A stretch of DNA of 64,000 bases. It comes from VXRN01 sp963664365. Its GTDB lineage: Bacteria > Chloroflexota > Dehalococcoidia > Lucifugimonadales > UBA1123. The notes beneath the pieces were generated by a model. That model searched no databases. It had not been told where the DNA came from and saw only the letters and a list, made by a program, of their open reading frames with translations. The position numbers were made by a program, and so were the translations under genes. Position 1 is the stretch's first letter. Each line of letters starts with the position of its first letter. The DNA is taken from assembly GCA_963664365.1 (NCBI GenBank), contig OY761144.1, positions 62,001 to 126,000 on the forward strand, written 5' to 3'. This document shows positions 1-8,123 of the stretch, in pieces.

Positions 1-452
1 TGGTAGCTAATGCCTGTGGTCCTCTGCTTGGCGACGGCGTTGCCGAACTGGTTGACGTACTTGGTTTCTCTGACCAAGAACAGCATATTGCCCAGGCGTC
101 CGGCGCGCTCGTAGAGGTCGGCGATCATGGTGGTTACCGTAATGCGGTCGCCGGGACGGATTGGTTCGAAGTACTCCCACTCGCTTCCGCCGTCGAGGTT
201 GGCGGAGTAGGGGCTTTTGAAATCGACTTTCAGGGGGCCGGCGCTCATGGAGCGCAGGAAGGTCGGAGGGGCGACCATGCCGCCGTACCTGGACTTACGC
301 GCAGCGACCTCGTCGTTGAAGATGGGGTTGGTGTCGCCTATGGCTTCGGCGAACTTGATTATCGCGCCTTTTTCGACATCGTGGGTGACCGGATCGGACT
401 CGATGCCGATGGCCGCCTTCATCTCCGGGGTGATAGCCGATTCCTGGGTCAT
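1..452 (-). CDS. MaoC-like (FAS1-type) dehydratase N-terminal domain protein, 3' end outside window
   Basis: About 150 codons are visible from the ATG at 452; the stop lies beyond base 1. The protein begins MTQESAITPEMKAAIGIES and continues with KFAEAIGDTNPIFNDE, then RYGGMVAPPTFLRSM, and a GDRITV segment. This is the layout of the MaoC_dehydrat_N (hot-dog fold) family, whose members hydrate enoyl-CoA or acyl thioesters. A purine-rich AGGAG lies about 7 bases before the start. It follows the ATPase gene at 633-1994 on the same strand after 180 bases. Substrate cannot be told from this fragment. Family membership is well supported; the role is inferred from the family. Confidence 0.85.
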   Translation of the reverse strand, partial: MTQESAITPEMKAAIGIESDPVTHDVEKGAIIKFAEAIGDTNPIFNDEVAARKSRYGGMVAPPTFLRSMSAGPLKVDFKSPYSANLDGGSEWEYFEPIRPGDRITVTTMIADLYERAGRLGNMLFLVRETKYVNQFGNAVAKQRTTGISY

Positions 453-632
453 TCCGCCCGCTCCTGAGCTTGGGATGTGGTATGTCGGAAAGTCTGCCGC
501 AAGTGTAAGTGTGGACTGGGCGGGTGTCAAGGAATGGGGGTTTCGGCGGTTTGGGGATGGGGTATTCGGGATGGGGATTTTTGGACCAAACACCTCGTGC
601 GCCACGTTCGCGTCTATGATCGCGCACATGAA

Positions 633-1994
633 CTAAACCGCCGATGCGGGCTGTCGCTTCAATAGAGAGCGCGTCGTCTCTTCCATGAAGAATCTGCCGT
701 ATCCGGGCGGCGCATCCAGTATGTTTCCCTCTTCGTCTATTCTGAGCGAGTGAATCTTCACGTCCAGATTGTCGCGCTCGAAATATAGTATGGAAACGTC
801 GTCGGGCTTTAGGTCTGTGTCGCCGTCGCGGACGTCCATGCGTACTCGGTCCATCAGGTGGTCGCTGTGGGTCTCGACCACTATCTGGCGTCTCGAGCCA
901 GCGACCTGGCAGAACAGGCTGCCAAGAGCGGCTTGGGCCATCGGGTGGAGATGCACCTCGGGCTGCTGGAGCAAGAACAGGGTCGGCGCATCCGGGCGCA
1001 GCATCTCCGTTATTACCGGCAGGACCTGGCTGACGCCATATCCCACGTCGATGAGGTTGCGCTTGGGGCCTTTCAGTCCGTTTCCAAACTTCCTGACCTG
1101 CACCTGGAAAGGGTCACTTCCTTTCCCGCCCAGCCGCCTGATGAAGATCTCGTCGAAGAGTCCAGCGTCTCTACCAAAATCTTCGAGTCCGTCTTTGAGA
1201 GTCTCCCATGACTGTTCATTCTGGGAAGACACATCGGCGAGGTACATCGGAACGTAGTCGCCTTCGGGGTCGGGCGTGGGACGGGATGGGTCGTAGGTAC
1301 GGCGCGGCTTGGATCGAACGGGAGCGCTGGCAAAGGGGCGCTGTCGGCGAAACCGATAACGGGAGCGAGTTAGGTCACCCAGTTTGTGAAGGTCTTCCGA
1401 GTTGATGGCCGGAGTGCCGTCCAGTGGCGCAAACTCAATCCCGTCCACATGATCGTCCCTCCGACTCACTCGCGTCAGAAAATAGAATGGAGGAAACACC
1501 AGCCCCTCGTCGCTTGGGAGGGGATTCGTGTCGTCATCTGAATCCCGGACCTCCCAACTCCCTCTCGCAGTTCCCGCTCGACGCAGGTAAGGTTTGCCAA
1601 CCTCACGGAGTTCGTATATCCAATTCTCTCCGCGAGAAATACGCCTCCCTACGGGGATGGGTGTGGTTCCTCTCCTCCCAAAAGTAAACTCAAAGTTGGT
1701 AGCAGGTTCTTTCTTGCCCCTTAACCTCGTACTGAATCCCGCTTTGAATGTATCCGCTCTCCCTCCCCTGGCCCCCCGGTGGTGAGCGATTTCGTCGAAG
1801 CTGCCGAGGTCATAGGGGTCTTCCTTGAAGTCCAGGGTCCGGAGAGTGACAGCAATACCGGACAGGATGCGCATCATGGCCATGAAGGACGTTTTGCCCG
1901 TGCTGTTCTCGCCCACGAGCAAGGTCAGGGGAGCGAGTCGCGCGGTCTGCTTCTCGCGGAAGCACCTGTAGTTTTCGAGAGTTATGCTTTCCAT
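633..1994 (-). CDS. AAA (SMC/OLD-like) ATPase, AAA_15/DUF3696 type
   Basis: The 453-residue protein opens with a RecF/SMC-like start (ITLENYRCFRE) and a Walker A loop GENSTGKTS at residues 28-36. Near residue 345 is the Walker B region LFLLQQPEVHLHP, followed by ETHSDHL (His switch). A GYGVSQVLP segment stands where the ABC signature helix lies in this family. The usual catalytic acidic pair before PE is QQ here; related DUF3696 proteins often have EQ at this place, so this may be a family trait. Such ATPases often work with a partner nuclease or other effector, but none is visible next to it. A defence or DNA-repair role is possible; the exact function is unknown. Confidence 0.8.
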   Translation of the reverse strand: MESITLENYRCFREKQTARLAPLTLLVGENSTGKTSFMAMMRILSGIAVTLRTLDFKEDPYDLGSFDEIAHHRGARGGRADTFKAGFSTRLRGKKEPATNFEFTFGRRGTTPIPVGRRISRGENWIYELREVGKPYLRRAGTARGSWEVRDSDDDTNPLPSDEGLVFPPFYFLTRVSRRDDHVDGIEFAPLDGTPAINSEDLHKLGDLTRSRYRFRRQRPFASAPVRSKPRRTYDPSRPTPDPEGDYVPMYLADVSSQNEQSWETLKDGLEDFGRDAGLFDEIFIRRLGGKGSDPFQVQVRKFGNGLKGPKRNLIDVGYGVSQVLPVITEMLRPDAPTLFLLQQPEVHLHPMAQAALGSLFCQVAGSRRQIVVETHSDHLMDRVRMDVRDGDTDLKPDDVSILYFERDNLDVKIHSLRIDEEGNILDAPPGYGRFFMEETTRSLLKRQPASAV

Positions 1995-2411
1995 GAGAGT
2001 GAATCCTCTCAGCTACCTCGGCGGCTGCTAGCATCATAGCATAGTCGGATGACAGAACATAGTGTCGCAGTGCGACAGATTCTAGGCAGTGGATGGGTGG
2101 CAAGAATGTCAGAATCAGGATTTACGGGATGGGGGGATGTTCGGGATGGGCGTTCAGAGGGAAAGTTGTGAGGCTCTGTCAAAGCTGGCTCTGAGTGAAA
2201 TGCGATCGCTCTGAGGTGGAGGGCTGTGTGTCTAGATATATGAGTAGTCACGGGCTGATGACCAAAGTCGGCACGTTTAGAACCAGTTCAGGGAGGGGAA
2301 CGGGGAACCCTATCCCTGAACGGGATAGGGTTCTTGATATGCCGCTGGGCTATTCTGCCGGTGCGATTGAAGCATTTGACAGAGCTCAGAGCGGCTATTT
2401 GTGGAAAAGCG
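1995..2411. other. Non-coding stretch with a perfect palindrome
   Basis: I see no convincing gene here. The only clear structure is a hairpin with perfect 12-base arms, GAACCCTATCCC at 2305-2316 and its complement at 2322-2333, around a 5-base loop (TGAAC). No T-run follows on either strand, so it is not a textbook terminator. It lies about 80 bases beyond the stop of the small zinc-ribbon gene on the minus strand and could stabilise that mRNA 3' end. Confidence 0.5.
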
Positions 2412-2564
2412 TTACGTCGCCTGAACCAGAGTCCAGATGACCGCACTCTGACAGGTACCACACGGCGGGAACGTCTCTTCATAGCTCAGCGCGATGCGAT
2501 AGCCGCATGCACAGTCGCTCTGATAAATCCCAGACCGAGTACAAGATTGTCCCGTGATAGGCAT
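2412..2564 (-). CDS. Small zinc-ribbon protein (50 aa)
   Basis: The ATG at 2564 has a GGAGG eight bases upstream, which decides the start over an earlier in-frame ATG at 2597. The protein begins MPITGQSCTRSGIYQSD and then shows CACG, a hydrophobic stretch with FPPCGTC, and ends in a WTLV segment. The TGQ-C-x-x-SGIY start with CxC and CxxC pairs resembles small zinc-ribbon families in which a short strand-rich domain binds one metal ion. I cannot assign a function. It stands alone between non-coding stretches. The Cys spacing and good ribosome site make it a likely real gene. Confidence 0.6.
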   Translation of the reverse strand: MPITGQSCTRSGIYQSDCACGYRIALSYEETFPPCGTCQSAVIWTLVQAT

Positions 2565-2747
2565 GACTCTTGCCTCCATGTAGTTTCGCCGAGGCAAGTG
2601 GCAATCGACCTAAGTGTTTCACCCTTTACCATGTTTGACCTCACAAAAAGGTTGCAATAAAGTTCGCAACCATCATTATCCTGTGGGAGTCCTCGCCACG
2701 GCGCGGATTCTCCAGCGCAAACAGACCTGCCGGACCTCGACGGGACT

Positions 2748-2799
2748 GTTGACACTATCTGTTGTCAACGTTATACTGTGACTGTCAAGAGGTCACAGT
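2748..2799 (+). promoter_or_regulatory. Consensus-like sigma-70 promoter with two operator-like inverted repeats
   Basis: TTGACA (2749-2754) and TATACT (2772-2777) are separated by exactly 17 bases. The -35 hexamer lies inside an inverted repeat GTTGACA (2748-2754) / TGTCAAC (2763-2769). A second perfect repeat, ACTGTGAC (2775-2782) / GTCACAGT (2792-2799), covers the -10 edge and the expected start site. Two palindromes placed over the promoter suggest repressor binding. No protein gene follows on this strand, only a terminator 35 bases on. Confidence 0.65.
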
Positions 2800-2845
2800 G
2801 CCCATCAGAGAACCCGGTACTTGGAGTGCTGGGTTTTCTTTTTAA
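2784..2845 (+). ncRNA. Candidate short RNA between promoter and terminator
   Basis: Transcription from the promoter at 2749-2777 should begin near 2784 and end in the T-run at 2836-2845, giving an RNA of about 60 bases that ends in a hairpin. Inside it is a 15-codon frame, GTG at 2798 to TAA at 2845, with AGAGG upstream, so a leader-peptide role is an alternative. No downstream gene exists on this strand to be attenuated. I infer a small RNA; sequence alone cannot prove it. Confidence 0.35.
2811..2843 (+). terminator. Rho-independent terminator
   Basis: AACCC at 2811-2815 pairs with GGGTT at 2831-2835. The stem extends inward by five more pairs (two of them G-U) to a five-base loop at 2821-2825. 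A T-rich tail TTTTCTTTTT follows at once. It closes the short transcription unit that starts at about 2784. Confidence 0.75.
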
Positions 2846-3006
2846 CTCTTCCCAGACTTCTCTACTCGCAATTCGACACTATCAATATAGAAGCTATAGA
2901 AGCCGGCTGTCAACGACCGATATGCCGTCCCAGGGCAATCGCATCTTGTTTGGGTTGGCTTTGACAAAACCTCTCACTTCCACCCCTCTGGATTCCGGCC
3001 TTCGCC

Positions 3007-3054
3007 GGAATGACGATTGCGGAGGCACGTCAACGGTTAGGTATGATTGCCCTG
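3007..3054. repeat. Dispersed repeat, copy 1
   Basis: The 48 bases starting GGAATGACGATTG match 5789-5836 with about eight differences and no gaps. Both copies follow short palindromic or tandem material rich in GGAATGAC. Their function is unknown; they look like members of a dispersed intergenic repeat family. Confidence 0.6.
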
Positions 3055-3175
3055 ACAGCGTCGCAATAGATTCTAGACAACGGGTTGTTGAGCGAGTGTC
3101 AAACGGATTCGTCAAGGTAGGTGCATTTGGGTCTATTTCCGCGTGTGCGGGAGAACCATGTGCATACCCCAGTGG

Positions 3176-3667
3176 TTAGTCGATGACGCCACACTCTTGC
3201 AATTCACGCTTAGCGTCCCCGGCGAAATACCAATCTGTGACGTTGCCAAAGCGTGTCATCAAGTCGGCTACTCGAATTAATGCTGTATCGTGACTACCTG
3301 TCACGTTTATTATGTAATGGTACTCCGCTTCAAGGTCTTGGCAGGTAAGGGTTGGTCCTGCATGAACCGGCGGCAATGCTTTCGTCGATTCTGGTTCCGT
3401 CGATTGTGGTACATCTACGTAATCAAGTGTTGACTGTGTCGACTTGGAGTCGGTTGCGTCCACCTTGTCGGGCGGGGCCGTGTTCTGCGTAGGTGTGGGC
3501 TGTTTCATGACCTGTTGAGTAGGTTGCTCGTCTTGCTGTTCAGTATCACCAAAGAACACCACCGCGCAGACGGTGATGGCGAACAGGAACACCGCAATGC
3601 CCGCGATTCCGAAGCCGATTCCCTTTAGTACCTTGGTGAACGTGCTTTCTGTGTTCTGATCCGTCAT
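3176..3667 (-). CDS. Membrane-anchored protein of unknown function (163 aa)
   Basis: The ATG at 3667 is preceded by AGGAGGTG at good distance. A short cytoplasmic start is followed by one hydrophobic segment at about residues 14-39 (GFGIAGIAVFLFAITVCAVV). Then comes a Gln/Pro/Thr/Ser-rich linker of about 60 residues and a C-terminal part with two Cys (LTCQDLEAEYHY and ELQECGVID) that could form a disulfide outside the cell. I do not recognise the family. The next gene on the same strand (3749-4108) has the same build, one transmembrane helix plus an outer domain with conserved Cys, so the two may be related or work together. Confidence 0.65.
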   Translation of the reverse strand: MTDQNTESTFTKVLKGIGFGIAGIAVFLFAITVCAVVFFGDTEQQDEQPTQQVMKQPTPTQNTAPPDKVDATDSKSTQSTLDYVDVPQSTEPESTKALPPVHAGPTLTCQDLEAEYHYIINVTGSHDTALIRVADLMTRFGNVTDWYFAGDAKRELQECGVID

Positions 3668-3748
3668 TCTACTACACCTCCTTAGGATCTATCCCCGTGT
3701 GTACGCGGAACCAGCTAGGCATCAGTCTTGGGCGGTGTGATTCGGATG

Positions 3749-4108
3749 CTATGAGTATTTTTCGTAGCCGAGGGTGGAGCCGCAATCACGTTCAAGGTCT
3801 TCAAGATAGCGTTGCCATTCTCGTGGCGTATGTCCGTATCCACCGCCGTCTAGGAGAATCGTCCGCATGTAGGCTCGCGCTTCCGGCTTTAACTCCAATG
3901 GCAACTTGTCCAATTCGGCCAGCGCATTCTTGTTCAACTCCTCGGCACGCTTACAGACGTCGTTCATTCTCGGGTCGGAACTGTAGGTGCGGACGTCAGT
4001 GAATGCGCTGACGCACAAAGTGGCGACAAATATCGTCGCCGAGACGATGAACACGATGAGTGTAATCTTCCGCCAGCCCCTTTTGACCTCGACCTCTTCA
4101 GTGGACAT
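3749..4108 (-). CDS. Single-pass membrane protein of unknown function (119 aa)
   Basis: I chose the ATG at 4108 over the upstream one at 4159 because GCGGAGG stands in front of it. The protein starts MSTEEVEVKRGWRK, crosses the membrane once (about residues 15-37), and has an outer helical domain with DVCKRAEELNKNALAEL and a late ERDCGSTLGY. The two Cys may pair. The domain resembles no family I can name. It lies upstream of the similar gene at 3176-3667 on the same strand with an 81-base gap. Confidence 0.6.
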   Translation of the reverse strand: MSTEEVEVKRGWRKITLIVFIVSATIFVATLCVSAFTDVRTYSSDPRMNDVCKRAEELNKNALAELDKLPLELKPEARAYMRTILLDGGGYGHTPREWQRYLEDLERDCGSTLGYEKYS

Positions 4109-4209
4109 TCCGATGCCTCCGCTTAGGATCTCAATGAGTGGCGTGTCTTTCTCACGCAAGACTGACTATGCGTTCGGCGGCGGGATTCTCGCGCGCGTCC
4201 CGACCCCGG

Positions 4210-5259
4210 TTAGTTGGGAGACCATGCTGGGGAAACGTCAAATTCGGAGGCATCTGTCAGTCGGGTCTCACCGCTGCCGTCGGCGTTTATCACGTAGATG
4301 TCTAGGTTGTCGTCACGATTTGATCCGAACGCAATACGTTGTCCGTCGGGCGACCATGCTGGGGAACCACCGCCACCGGCGAGCCCGGGGACATTGGTCA
4401 GTCGGGTCGGCTCGCTGCCATCGGCGTTCATCACGGAGAGTTCCGCCACCCCATCAACGAACGCAATGCGTCGTCCGTCGGGCGACCATGCTGGGGAATG
4501 TCCAGCTGCGAACAACCCGGCGGCATGGGTCAGACGGGTCTGATTGCTGCCGTCGGCGTTCATAGCGGCGATGGTCGGCCAGCCAGAATTGATGTCTTCT
4601 GATACAAACGCAATGCGTCGTCCGTCAGGAGACCATGCTGGTGAAGGATCCCACCTTATCTGTTTTTGGGTCAGACGGGTCTGATTGCTGCCGTCGGCGT
4701 TCATCACATGGATGTCGCGGACCCATTTACCACCTGAGAGGAATGCAGAGCGTATGAACATAATGCGTCGACTATCAGGCGACCATGCTGGGGAACCGTC
4801 CCGCAGTGGATCATCGGTTTCGGTTAGTCGGATCTGATCGCTGCCGTCGGCGTTCATCACATAGATGTTGTCGTTTCCGTCACGGTCTGAGACGAACGCA
4901 ATACGCTGTCCGTCGGGAGACCATGATGCTGAAGCGTCGTAATCGGAGTCATCGGTCAGGCGGATCTGATTGCTACCGTCGGCGTTCATCATGTAGATGT
5001 TTGAGTTCCCGTCACGCTCTGAGGTGAACGCAATGCGTTGTCCATCGGGCGACCATGTCGGAGAAGTGTCATGTGCGGCGCTATCTGTCAGACGGATCTG
5101 ACTGCTGCCGTCGTTGTTCATTACATAGATGTCCCAGTTCCCGTCACGCTCTGAGACGAACGCAATATAGGGGGGATCGGTGAGTTCGCCGGAGCATCCG
5201 GCAAGCACGACAGTCAGTATGACTGAGCAGAGGATTAAGTAGGCGGCGCGGTTCTTCAT
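4210..5259 (-). CDS. TolB-like WD40/PD40 beta-propeller lipoprotein
   Basis: The start at 5259 is preferred over 5274 because AGGGGG lies between them at ribosome-site distance. A lipoprotein signal ends LTVVLAGC with Cys22. The rest is seven repeats of about 45 residues, each with RIAF, a short acidic loop, an (N/D)IYVMNADGS-type strand, RLT, and a closing WSPDG. That is the PD40 repeat of TolB, and seven repeats would close one propeller. Such proteins are periplasmic or surface scaffolds that bind partner proteins. No Tol-Pal gene is nearby, so the name TolB should not be transferred. The repeated DNA shows as regular 130-base periodicity. Confidence 0.85.
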   Translation of the reverse strand: MKNRAAYLILCSVILTVVLAGCSGELTDPPYIAFVSERDGNWDIYVMNNDGSSQIRLTDSAAHDTSPTWSPDGQRIAFTSERDGNSNIYMMNADGSNQIRLTDDSDYDASASWSPDGQRIAFVSDRDGNDNIYVMNADGSDQIRLTETDDPLRDGSPAWSPDSRRIMFIRSAFLSGGKWVRDIHVMNADGSNQTRLTQKQIRWDPSPAWSPDGRRIAFVSEDINSGWPTIAAMNADGSNQTRLTHAAGLFAAGHSPAWSPDGRRIAFVDGVAELSVMNADGSEPTRLTNVPGLAGGGGSPAWSPDGQRIAFGSNRDDNLDIYVINADGSGETRLTDASEFDVSPAWSPN

Positions 5260-5725
5260 TCGGGACCCCCTCATGACAATGGACTAGTAGGGCACTTGCC
5301 AAGAGTTGACCCAGAGCCGCGTGTGAGCCATGAGAGGGCACAGATGTGCCCACTCAGGTTCATTGCAAGCTCGTACTCGCAGGTCTGGTATTCAACTCTT
5401 GGCGGGGTAATCCTATCAGTGGAACCCGTGGGTGTCCAGTGGCAGGGGCGGGTTTCATTTGGGGGCCGCTCGCTTATACTTGGTGTTGTGGAGGGGATGG
5501 AGAGAGGATGATCGTGATTGAGATGCGAGGGCTGAGTGAAGAGAGTTCCGTCTTTTGAGCTAGAGTCCGCCGACGGGGGCGCGCGGGCGGGGGCGCATGG
5601 GGGCAAGAGACGGCCGGCGGGGGCCAACATGGTAATCTAATCGTTGGTGTCTGTCGGCGGCATACCGACTAGGATGATGCAGGTTCCTATCTGAGGGCAT
5701 GGATTTTAGATTCCTCGCTACGCTC

Positions 5726-5788
5726 GGAATGACAGTGGGGGCGGTCGGATTGACAGTGGGGGCAGTCGGATTGACAGTGGGGGCGGTC
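5726..5788. repeat. Three tandem 21-base units
   Basis: Three direct units of 21 bases, GGA(A/T)TGACAGTGGGGGC(G/A)GTC, stand head to tail at 5726-5746, 5747-5767 and 5768-5788. Only two positions vary. They run straight into dispersed repeat copy 2, whose first bases (GGAATGAC) match the unit start, so the array probably grew by slippage at the repeat edge. Confidence 0.8.
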
Positions 5789-5836
5789 GGAATGACGATT
5801 GTGGAGGCACGCCAGCGTTTAGATGCGATTGTCCTG
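5789..5836. repeat. Dispersed repeat, copy 2
   Basis: This copy matches 3007-3054 with about eight base changes and no gaps. It follows the 21-base tandem array directly. Neither copy lies in a gene. Confidence 0.6.
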
Positions 5837-5909
5837 GTTCCTACCCCAGAGCCGAATTACACAACGCCTAGGAGTATAGTAACATTGATTGGGTGAAGGA
5901 GACTTTGAG

Positions 5910-6644
5910 ATGGGATTGCCCTTGATATTCGTTCGCGGGTTGGCGATCGGCGTGTTGACGGTCGCTTGCCTCTTGGCGGCCGTCGCGTGCTCGGATGAGC
6001 CCGCGCCCTCGGCCCCTGCCGCCACGCCCACTCCCAACGTGAATGACATCCTCGCGGAGGTGAGCGCGAACGTGGCCGCGATGTCGTCCGCAAAGTTCGG
6101 CATGGTTGACGAGACGGAATCGGGGGCGGCGTTCTTTGGGACGACTTTCAAGAGCATGGAAGCGGTGGTGGAGACTCCGAGCAACTTCAGGATGCTGGTG
6201 GAGGTGGAGGCTCCGGGGTTTGGGTTCGTGGAGATTGAGATAGTGAAGGTCGGGGACGAGGCGGTCATGAAGTTTTCCAAAGGCGCGCCGTGGCTACCCC
6301 TGTCCCCGGACGAGGTGCCCTTCAACTTCGCGGGGTTGAGCACGGTATTCAGCGATTTGCCCGATAAGATTCAGAACGCAGCCGTGAAGGGCCGTGAGAG
6401 CGTGTTGGGCGCGCAGACTATTCGGGTGGAAGGAAGTTTCGCGTCCGAGGAGCTGTTGGACCTCATCACGTCCGCCGATCCGGGCCATACGGTGAACCTG
6501 ACCCTGTGGATAGACGAAACGGACTTCAACCTGCGACAGATCAGGCTGGGGGGCCAAATCTACGACGACGACGCCCCGGAGACCACGCGGCTTCTGACCC
6601 TCGAAGACATCAACGCGCCAGTAGAAATTGAGCTTCCTCAATAA
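5910..6644 (+). CDS. LppX/LprG-type lipoprotein
   Basis: The ATG at 5910 has AAGGAGAC six bases upstream and is preferred to 5889. A lipoprotein signal ends LLAAVAC (Cys27), followed by a Pro/Ala/Thr linker. The 190-residue domain then shows alternating strands typical of the LppX_LprAFG fold (FRMLVEVEAPGFGFVEIEIV, then strands around GAQTIRVEGSF and VNLTLWIDETDFNLRQIRL). In mycobacteria such proteins bind lipids in a cavity and carry them across the cell wall. The MFS exporter gene starts inside its last codons, the same arrangement as lprG-p55. Role in lipid or amphiphile export is inferred from this pairing. Confidence 0.75.
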   Translation: MGLPLIFVRGLAIGVLTVACLLAAVACSDEPAPSAPAATPTPNVNDILAEVSANVAAMSSAKFGMVDETESGAAFFGTTFKSMEAVVETPSNFRMLVEVEAPGFGFVEIEIVKVGDEAVMKFSKGAPWLPLSPDEVPFNFAGLSTVFSDLPDKIQNAAVKGRESVLGAQTIRVEGSFASEELLDLITSADPGHTVNLTLWIDETDFNLRQIRLGGQIYDDDAPETTRLLTLEDINAPVEIELPQ

Positions 6645-8112
6645 ATCCCGTCCGGTGAGCGGCTTGAGGTCTGCCCTCGTCCGCCTGAGTTCTTCCCAGA
6701 CGGGCGTGTTGGGGATTCTGTGCCTGGGGGTATTTTCGACCGCGTTGGACCAGACGGTCGTGGTCGCCGCGCTGCCGCTGGTCATGGTGGACTTGGAGAT
6801 CCCTCTTACCGACCTGGATATGGCGTCGTGGATCATAACCGGGTATCTGATCAGTTACACCGTGGCGATGCCGTTGGCGGGGCGCCTGTCGGACGTCTAT
6901 GGGCGGGTCAGGATGTTCCAGGCGGCGCTGATCGTGTTCGCTATCGGGTCGGCGCTGGTAGCGATCGCGCCGAACTTCAACTGGATCGTGCCGGCCAGAG
7001 TCATCCAGGCCGTGGGCGGCGGGGCTACGGTCCCAATAGGGCTGGCCATGGCGGTGGCAGCCGTAACGCCGGAGAAGAGGGGAATCGCGATAGGACTAGT
7101 GGCCGCCTCCGCCGAAGCGGGGTCGGTCGTCGGCCCTCTATATGGAGGCGCGATCATCGAATGGATCGGCTGGCGGTGGATTTTCTGGCTGGACGTACCC
7201 CAGAGCCTCATCCTGATAGCGCTAATAGGCATTTTGCCGAACCGCGCCAATCCCAAGGCCAAGATGGACTACGTCGGGGCGTTGGCGCTAGGGGCGGCTC
7301 TCACGGTACTGACGGTCGCGCTGGCGCAAAGAAGCATCTTCACCGGGGAGTCGATCTACCCGTACTTAGGGTTGGTCGCGGGAGCCGTTCTCATCGGCGT
7401 CCTCGTCGCGGTTGAGAGACGGACGGTCCAACCTCTGCTGGCGTCTTTCTTATACACATCCAGGGCGTTCATATCGTCGAACATCACGCAGTTTCTGGTG
7501 GGCGTCGCGTTGATCATGGCGCTGGTGTGCGTGCCGCTCATGGCGGGCACGGTCATGGAAAAGGAGCCGTGGGAGAGCGCGCTAAGCCTCGTGCGCCTTA
7601 CGGCGGCGATTCCGGTGGGGGCGTTGGCGGGGGGCTACATTCTTCGCTGGACGGGAGTTAGAGAGGTGTGCATAGTCGGCCTCGCGTTGATGGGAACCGG
7701 CCTGCTGTTCATGAGCGGCTGGGATACGGACGTTGGAGAGCTCAGGCTGACCCTGCCCCTGGTGGCCGCGGGCCTGGGATTTGGCCTTGTCATCCCTCCG
7801 ATCGGCGTCAGCGCCTTGAGCGCGGCGCCCAGCGACTATTGGGGAGCGGCGGCTTCGCTGGTCACCGCGTCGAGAATGGTCGGGATGGCGCTGGGGCTGG
7901 CGGCCTTGTCCGCGTGGGGCATAGAGCGGTTCTACAGCCTGACCGCCGACATGACTCTCGGGTCGAGCTTCGAGGAGACGGAGGCCATTTTGATAGGCGC
8001 GGGCGTCACGGTGTTCCAGAACCTGTTTATGATCTCAGGGTTCCTGTCGCTGATTGCCGTAGTACCGGTGCTGTTGATGAGAACGGAGTACGTCAAAGAG
8101 CCGGATGAATGA
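6628..8112 (+). CDS. MFS drug/lipid exporter, DHA2-like (P55-type)
   Basis: The frame opens with TTG at 6628, overlapping the lipoprotein gene by 17 bases; GTG at 6655 is an alternative start. The 494-residue protein has 12-14 hydrophobic segments. The family motif GRLSDVYGRVRM follows the second helix, and ALDQTVVVAALPLV in helix 1 is typical of 14-TM DHA2 exporters. P55 (Rv1410c), partner of LprG, is of this class. Translational coupling to an LppX/LprG-type lipoprotein suggests a joint export function. Before the island at 8.2-11.7 kb was inserted, the FAD oxidoreductase gene must have followed about 22 bases downstream. Confidence 0.85.
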   Translation: MSFLNKSRPVSGLRSALVRLSSSQTGVLGILCLGVFSTALDQTVVVAALPLVMVDLEIPLTDLDMASWIITGYLISYTVAMPLAGRLSDVYGRVRMFQAALIVFAIGSALVAIAPNFNWIVPARVIQAVGGGATVPIGLAMAVAAVTPEKRGIAIGLVAASAEAGSVVGPLYGGAIIEWIGWRWIFWLDVPQSLILIALIGILPNRANPKAKMDYVGALALGAALTVLTVALAQRSIFTGESIYPYLGLVAGAVLIGVLVAVERRTVQPLLASFLYTSRAFISSNITQFLVGVALIMALVCVPLMAGTVMEKEPWESALSLVRLTAAIPVGALAGGYILRWTGVREVCIVGLALMGTGLLFMSGWDTDVGELRLTLPLVAAGLGFGLVIPPIGVSALSAAPSDYWGAAASLVTASRMVGMALGLAALSAWGIERFYSLTADMTLGSSFEETEAILIGAGVTVFQNLFMISGFLSLIAVVPVLLMRTEYVKEPDE

Positions 8113-8123
8113 ACTCGCAGTCG

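Larger units (their letters stand above)
2565..3175. other. Non-coding stretch with a compact promoter-terminator unit and a dispersed repeat
   Basis: No protein gene is supported between the small zinc-ribbon gene and the gene ending at 3176. The stretch holds a strong sigma-70-like promoter, an operator-like inverted repeat and a terminator within 100 bases (2748-2843), listed separately. A dispersed repeat copy at 3007-3054 recurs at 5789-5836. The preceding segment contains the short palindrome CCGGCCTTCGCCGG, typical of intergenic repeats in metagenomic bacterial genomes. Confidence 0.6.
5260..5909. other. Non-coding stretch of 650 bases with tandem and dispersed repeats
   Basis: No frame here looks like a real protein. 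The right half holds a segment of the type common in intergenic repeats (ATTCCTCGCTACGCTCGGAA, from about 5710), a 21-base tandem repeat (5726-5788), and copy 2 of the dispersed repeat (5789-5836). The left half (5275-5690) is G-rich but featureless to my eye. Confidence 0.55.

Noticed and set aside
217..636. Plus-strand open frame of 139 codons
   Set aside because: It is antisense to the MaoC-type gene, whose protein matches a known domain; the other frame does not.
2305..2333. Terminator for the ATPase or zinc-ribbon gene
   Set aside because: The stem is perfect but no T-run follows on either strand, so I list it only as a palindrome.
2798..2845. 15-codon leader peptide as a gene
   Set aside because: It has a possible ribosome site, but no gene follows to be regulated and its last codons are the terminator T-run.
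4210..5259. Genuine TolB of the Tol-Pal system
   Set aside because: The propeller repeats match PD40, but the N-terminal TolB domain is missing and no tol or pal gene is near.
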